This document shows, in pieces, positions 4,637-7,824 of a stretch of 7,824 nucleotides of DNA (its first letter is position 1; each line of letters opens with the position of its first letter). The notes beneath the pieces were generated by a model. That model searched no databases. It had not been told where the DNA came from and saw only the letters and a list, made by a program, of their open reading frames with translations. A program made the position numbers and the translations under genes. This DNA is from a bacterium. Its GTDB lineage: Bacteria; Zhuqueibacterota; Zhuqueibacteria; Residuimicrobiales; Residuimicrobiaceae. Location: positions 1 to 7,824 of the forward strand of contig JAAYTV010000606.1 of assembly GCA_012523655.1 (NCBI GenBank). Direction: 5' to 3'.

Positions 4637-7465
4637 ATGAACAGAGCAAAAACCATGATCGCAGTTGTGATGTTCCTCGGCATGTTGACAGCGGCGTGGA
4701 CTCAGGAAGCCGAATTCCGCACCGTCATCGTCCGGAACGATCTCGCGGAAGGCGGTGAACTCCATGCCAATGTAGAATTCAGATTGCCCGGCGCTCCAGC
4801 TGCCATGACGCTCGCCTCTGCTGTCTGCCATTTGCGATACAGTGAAAATTTGGCCGCCTGGCCGGATGACCCGGCCGTGGCCTGGGCTATGGGTCCGGAC
4901 CTTGGCTATGTCGACTCGGTGATCAAACGCAATGGCTATTATCGTATCGTGATCAACGGCAACGGAGTCAACGCCAGCCAGTCTTTGATCCAGCCAGGTG
5001 ATCCAGCCGGCTGGGATGCAGACAGCACCTGGCAAACCCTTGTGACCCTACGCTGGTCGATCGTCACTTTATCCGCTGGTCATCTCACCATCGAACCGGA
5101 CAGCCTGGAGGCCGAATACTTTCTCAACCCGGCCAATGCACCGCAAAACGGCGTAAACCGTTTTCTGATCGCCGGCAGCCTGACGAAAACCGAATTCGCC
5201 GATCCCTGTAAAGCTTCGTTCATTATTTCCCCGGCCGTGGTGGAAGTAGGACAGCCCATCAGCTTTATCAGCGAATCCACCGGCGCCAAGTCGTATGAAT
5301 GGGACTTTGGCGACGGCTCCACAGCCACCGGTTATCCGATAAGCCATGTGTATACCACACCGGGAGAGGTGAGCGCCACCCTGCGCATCACCTGTGAAGA
5401 TGGAAGTCGACCATCGGACACCGATGTGTTTACTGTTCTTCCTGCCCCGCCGTGTCTGGCCGCGTTCACGGTATCCAAGACCATCGCCCAGGTGGGTGAG
5501 AGAATCACCTTTACCAGCGCTTCCAGCGGAGCCCTGTCGTATGAGTGGCATTTCGGCGACGGCAGCACCGGCACCCGGCGGGTCGCCACACATGTCTACG
5601 AAACCGCCGGCACTATGCTGGCAACCCTGACCATCACCTGTTATGGTGGCACCGACACCAGCACGCCGGTCGAGATCACCATCACCCCACCGCCTTCCTG
5701 CAAGGCTAGTTTTACCACCAATCCACGGGTGATCGAGGTCGGACAGACCATCGACTTTATCAGCGATTCGTATGGCGCTCTGACTTTTAACTGGGATTTC
5801 GGCGACGGCGCTACAGCCACCGGCTATCCGATGACCCATGTGTACACCACGCCGGGCGAAAAGAGTGCGACCCTGCGCATCACTTGTGAAAACCAAGAAA
5901 AATCTTCTGACACCGATATTCTCGTGGTCGTCGCTTCGACCTGCATCCCCTATTTTACCTACGATCCACAGGCGATCTGCGTTGGGACTGTGGTGACGTT
6001 TACCGGCAATCCAGAGGCGGAGAGCTGGGCGTGGGACTTTGGCGACGGTACGAAGGAGAGCGGCCAACAGATCAGTCACACGTTTGCAGCGGCGGACACC
6101 TATCTTGTCACCCTGAACACTCGATGCAGCGGCGGCCGTTCAGGAGAGACCAGTCAACAGATTATCGTCCTGGCCAGCCCCAAGGCGGATTTTATCGCAG
6201 CACCGACCAGCGGCCCGGCCCCTTTGACCGTGAACCTGACGGACCAATCAACCGGTCAACCGAATGCATGGACCTGGGATTTCGGTGATGGCCAACAGAG
6301 CCATGAACAAAATCCGATTCATGTGTATTCAACGCCCGGCGTCTACAGCGTGACCCTGACTGTAGCCAATGCCTGCGGCTCCCATTCTGTAGTCAAAGAA
6401 AATTTGATCCAGGCGGAGAAAGTGATCGTGCCTGAATATGATTACGGCACTGCAGCGCTGCCTCCAGTCCGGCATCTTTACCATCCAGCAGCCAGCATTG
6501 GAGCGGTGGTCACCTCGGAAACCGCAGCCGCCGATTTGTCGGAAAACGACGGCATTGTTCTCAGCGATATGATGCCGGGAAAAAGCGCCAGTCTTCAGGT
6601 CATTGTGAGCCAGAACGGTTTCATCAGCGCCTGGATCGACTACGACGGCAACACCACTGATTGGGAGACGAATCCGCCCGATAATGTGGTGGCGGCGCAG
6701 AGCATCGCCGCCGGGGTTCAAACCACCTTTACCTTCGTCATCCCCAGCACCGCCCCGGTCTCCGATCAACGATGGCTCCGCATCCGCTACAGCATCGGTC
6801 AGCTTGCCGACGTCGCCTCAGCCATGGGCTTTTCAGACCGAGCGTACGGAGAGGTGCAGGATTATCTGTTCGGTTTGACTCCGGTTGAATTAAGCAGTTT
6901 TACAGCGGTCAGCAACCAGGGCGTCATCAGACTGGAATGGCGAACGCAGTCGGAAACAGAAAACCTGGGATTCCTGATGTATCGGGCGGAGACCAGGGAC
7001 GGCGCCTATGAGCAGATCTCCGAGGAGATGATCCCGGGCGCCGGCACCACAGCCACGGCCCATACCTATCTTTTCGAGGATCACAACACGACGGCCAATC
7101 AAACCTATTATTACAAACTGGCGGATGTGGATTACAACGGGCGGTTGCGCATGCACGGTCCGGTGCAGATAATGGCCAGCGCGCCCTCGGAATACCGTCT
7201 GGAACAAAACTATCCCAACCCATTCAACCCGGAGACGCGGCTGTCGTTCTCGCTCAAAGAGGCAGGGTTCACCACCTTGACCATCTTTAACCTCAACGGA
7301 CAGGAGATTCGCTCCCTGATTGCCAAGCATCTCAACGCCGGATCCCATTCCTGCAGCTGGGACGGCAAAGATCAGCTCGGCCGCACCATGTCGTCCGGAA
7401 CCTACCTCTATAAATTGCGGATAAATGGGTTCGAAGTGACTAAAAAGATGGAATTCCTGAAATAG
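4637..7465 (+). CDS. secreted multidomain protein: PKD repeats, GEVED domain, T9SS C-terminal sorting domain
   Basis: This 942-residue protein has a signal peptide (about 1-23). An unassigned beta-rich region (24-190), perhaps cohesin-like, follows. Five PKD domains lie at about 191-269, 273-350, 355-433, 436-512 and 515-594, each with a W-x-FGDG core. A GEVED domain spans about 600-747 (DYG at 602-604, ENDGI at 636-640, AWIDYDG at 665-671, GEVQDY at 738-743). An Fn3-like segment (748-848, opening PVELSSFTA) and a T9SS type A sorting domain (853-942, QNYPNPFNPET then WDGKD and SGTYLYKL) complete it. Such proteins normally cross the outer membrane by T9SS and are released or anchored at the surface; PKD modules act as spacers or glycan/protein-binding units. 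No catalytic domain is seen. ATG 4637 is chosen for GAGGA (4625-4629) 7 nt upstream and the signal peptide; an upstream TTG at 4424 would hide it. No T9SS machinery gene is in the window. Confidence 0.93.
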   Translation: MNRAKTMIAVVMFLGMLTAAWTQEAEFRTVIVRNDLAEGGELHANVEFRLPGAPAAMTLASAVCHLRYSENLAAWPDDPAVAWAMGPDLGYVDSVIKRNGYYRIVINGNGVNASQSLIQPGDPAGWDADSTWQTLVTLRWSIVTLSAGHLTIEPDSLEAEYFLNPANAPQNGVNRFLIAGSLTKTEFADPCKASFIISPAVVEVGQPISFISESTGAKSYEWDFGDGSTATGYPISHVYTTPGEVSATLRITCEDGSRPSDTDVFTVLPAPPCLAAFTVSKTIAQVGERITFTSASSGALSYEWHFGDGSTGTRRVATHVYETAGTMLATLTITCYGGTDTSTPVEITITPPPSCKASFTTNPRVIEVGQTIDFISDSYGALTFNWDFGDGATATGYPMTHVYTTPGEKSATLRITCENQEKSSDTDILVVVASTCIPYFTYDPQAICVGTVVTFTGNPEAESWAWDFGDGTKESGQQISHTFAAADTYLVTLNTRCSGGRSGETSQQIIVLASPKADFIAAPTSGPAPLTVNLTDQSTGQPNAWTWDFGDGQQSHEQNPIHVYSTPGVYSVTLTVANACGSHSVVKENLIQAEKVIVPEYDYGTAALPPVRHLYHPAASIGAVVTSETAAADLSENDGIVLSDMMPGKSASLQVIVSQNGFISAWIDYDGNTTDWETNPPDNVVAAQSIAAGVQTTFTFVIPSTAPVSDQRWLRIRYSIGQLADVASAMGFSDRAYGEVQDYLFGLTPVELSSFTAVSNQGVIRLEWRTQSETENLGFLMYRAETRDGAYEQISEEMIPGAGTTATAHTYLFEDHNTTANQTYYYKLADVDYNGRLRMHGPVQIMASAPSEYRLEQNYPNPFNPETRLSFSLKEAGFTTLTIFNLNGQEIRSLIAKHLNAGSHSCSWDGKDQLGRTMSSGTYLYKLRINGFEVTKKMEFLK
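5207..6172 (+). repeat. four tandem PKD-coding units of about 82 codons
   Basis: The first four PKD domains start at 5207, 5453, 5699 and 5942, a period of 246, 246 and 243 bp. Units 1 and 3 are closest. Across 5291-5401 versus 5783-5893 I count 88 of 111 identical bases and 29 of 37 identical residues. Units 1 and 2 share 22 of 37 residues over the same stretch. The fifth PKD (from 6179) is clearly more divergent. The pattern points to duplication of a two-domain block or to conversion between units 1 and 3. Confidence 0.8.
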
Positions 7466-7500
7466 CTTTCACTTTCAAGAATACAGCCTGACCTCCCAAG

Positions 7501-7549
7501 AACGCGACGGCGTCAGCGGTTCCACAGCTGGCAGCCGTCGCGTTTTTTT
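7501..7549 (+). terminator. intrinsic terminator after the PKD/GEVED gene
   Basis: AACGCGACGG (7501-7510) pairs perfectly with CCGTCGCGTT (7535-7544). An inner CAGC / GCTG pairing continues the hairpin, and seven T residues (7543-7549) follow. It begins 35 nt after the stop codon and closes the secreted-protein transcript. Confidence 0.88.
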
Positions 7550-7575
7550 ATGCCCTTTTGAAGCCATGCCCTTTT
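7550..7575. repeat. 10-bp direct repeat ATGCCCTTTT, two copies
   Basis: ATGCCCTTTT occurs at 7550-7559 and 7566-7575, 16 bp apart, immediately after the terminator T tract. Two copies are too few to name an element. Confidence 0.5.
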
Positions 7576-7580
7576 CTCTG

Positions 7581-7609
7581 ACCGGATCCCGCCTTCTTGA
7601 TGATCCGGT
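7581..7609. repeat. 8-bp inverted repeat downstream of the terminator
   Basis: ACCGGATC (7581-7588) and GATCCGGT (7602-7609) are perfectly complementary around a 13-nt loop. No T tract follows on either strand, so it is not an intrinsic terminator. A second, AT-only inverted repeat lies at 7653-7671 (AAATAAT / ATTATTT, 5-nt loop). Confidence 0.4.
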
Positions 7610-7726
7610 TCTGCGGCTGGTTGGCAAATTCAGAGGGATGAATTGAGCGATAAAATAATCTAAAATTATTTACTTTTCGAGTACGTATTCAACCACGAGT
7701 TCACGAGGACACGAAGAATTTGGAAT

Positions 7727-7824
7727 TTGACGAATTATCAAAGAGTCATAGGCTGTGCAATTGAGGTTCATCGGAATTTAGGGCCTGGCCGATTAGAATC
7801 CGCTTATGAGCAAGGTCTCGCAAG
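7727..7824 (+). CDS. GxxExxY family protein, 5' part only, N-terminus possibly frameshifted
   Basis: From 7745 the frame reads VIGCAIEVHRNLGPG then RLESAYEQGLA to the window edge. This matches the family signature V-I-G-x-A-I-E-V-H-x-x-LGPG-LLESAYE of GxxExxY proteins, a PD-(D/E)XK-like group of unknown role. The nearest start in this frame is a TTG at 7727 with no ribosome site. The family's usual N-terminal segment (here EFDELSK, 7723-7743) is present but in another frame, which then runs into a stop at 7774-7776 or earlier. That suggests a 2-nt loss or 1-nt gain near 7741-7745. Two normally conserved positions also differ: Leu to Arg in LGPGLLES, and Cys to Gly in YEQCLA. Both changes fit a decaying copy. 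The ACCACGAG and CACGAGGACACGAAG stretch upstream resembles the leader often seen before this family. Family identity is fairly sure; intactness is doubtful. Confidence 0.62.
   Translation, partial: MTNYQRVIGCAIEVHRNLGPGRLESAYEQGLA

Noticed and set aside
5069..6079. 336-codon open frame on the minus strand inside the PKD array
   Set aside because: It is antisense to a gene with clear domains throughout. The GC-rich repeated PKD codons keep the opposite strand open, and its translation matches no family I know.
7466..7824. CRISPR array, insertion sequence ends or attachment site near the window end
   Set aside because: Repeats here are only two copies or single short inverted repeats, with no regular spacing, no transposase or integrase, and no tRNA end.

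Overview
The window most likely comes from an uncultivated or poorly characterised member of the FCB side of bacteria (KSB1, Calditrichota or a related lineage). This is an inference from gene content. The strongest pointer is a large secreted protein ending in a type IX secretion (T9SS) C-terminal domain with the QNYPNPFNPET motif. It also carries a GEVED domain and PKD repeats, a combination common in that group. One promoter candidate fits the Bacteroidota TTTG / TAnnTTTG pattern as well as a sigma70 pattern. No ribosomal or other marker gene is present, so the phylum is not proven.

Layout: every supported gene is on the + strand. Positions 1-296 hold a possible 3' end of an unidentified reading frame (3-218) and the leader of an acyl-ACP thioesterase gene (297-1031). 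A 248-bp gap (1032-1279) contains a promoter candidate flanked by two operator-like dyads. It leads to a 97-residue glycine-rich membrane-type protein (1280-1573) and a 134-residue helix-hairpin-helix protein of the DUF4332 type (1689-2093). A strong intrinsic terminator (2116-2153) ends that unit, yet it stops only 15 nt before the start codon of an exported GH36-type alpha-galactosidase-like enzyme (2169-4247).

A 389-bp gap (4248-4636) holds four hairpins in a row. The 942-residue secreted protein follows (4637-7465): signal peptide, unassigned N-terminal beta-rich region, five PKD domains, GEVED domain, Fn3-like region and T9SS sorting domain. A strong terminator closes it (7501-7549). The last 270 bp carry short repeats and the 5' part of a GxxExxY-family gene whose N-terminal reading frame appears shifted.

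How the genes relate: this looks like ordinary chromosomal sequence with several short transcription units, not one pathway operon. The thioesterase acts in the cytoplasm on fatty-acid synthesis. The GH36 enzyme and the PKD/GEVED protein both carry export signals and act outside the cytoplasm, and joint work on glycans is possible but not shown. I found no CRISPR array, tRNA, rRNA, complete insertion sequence or defence island. The most useful leads are the terminator inside the GH36 leader, the altered sugar-contact residues of that enzyme, the dyad-flanked promoter of the small membrane protein, and the disrupted GxxExxY gene.
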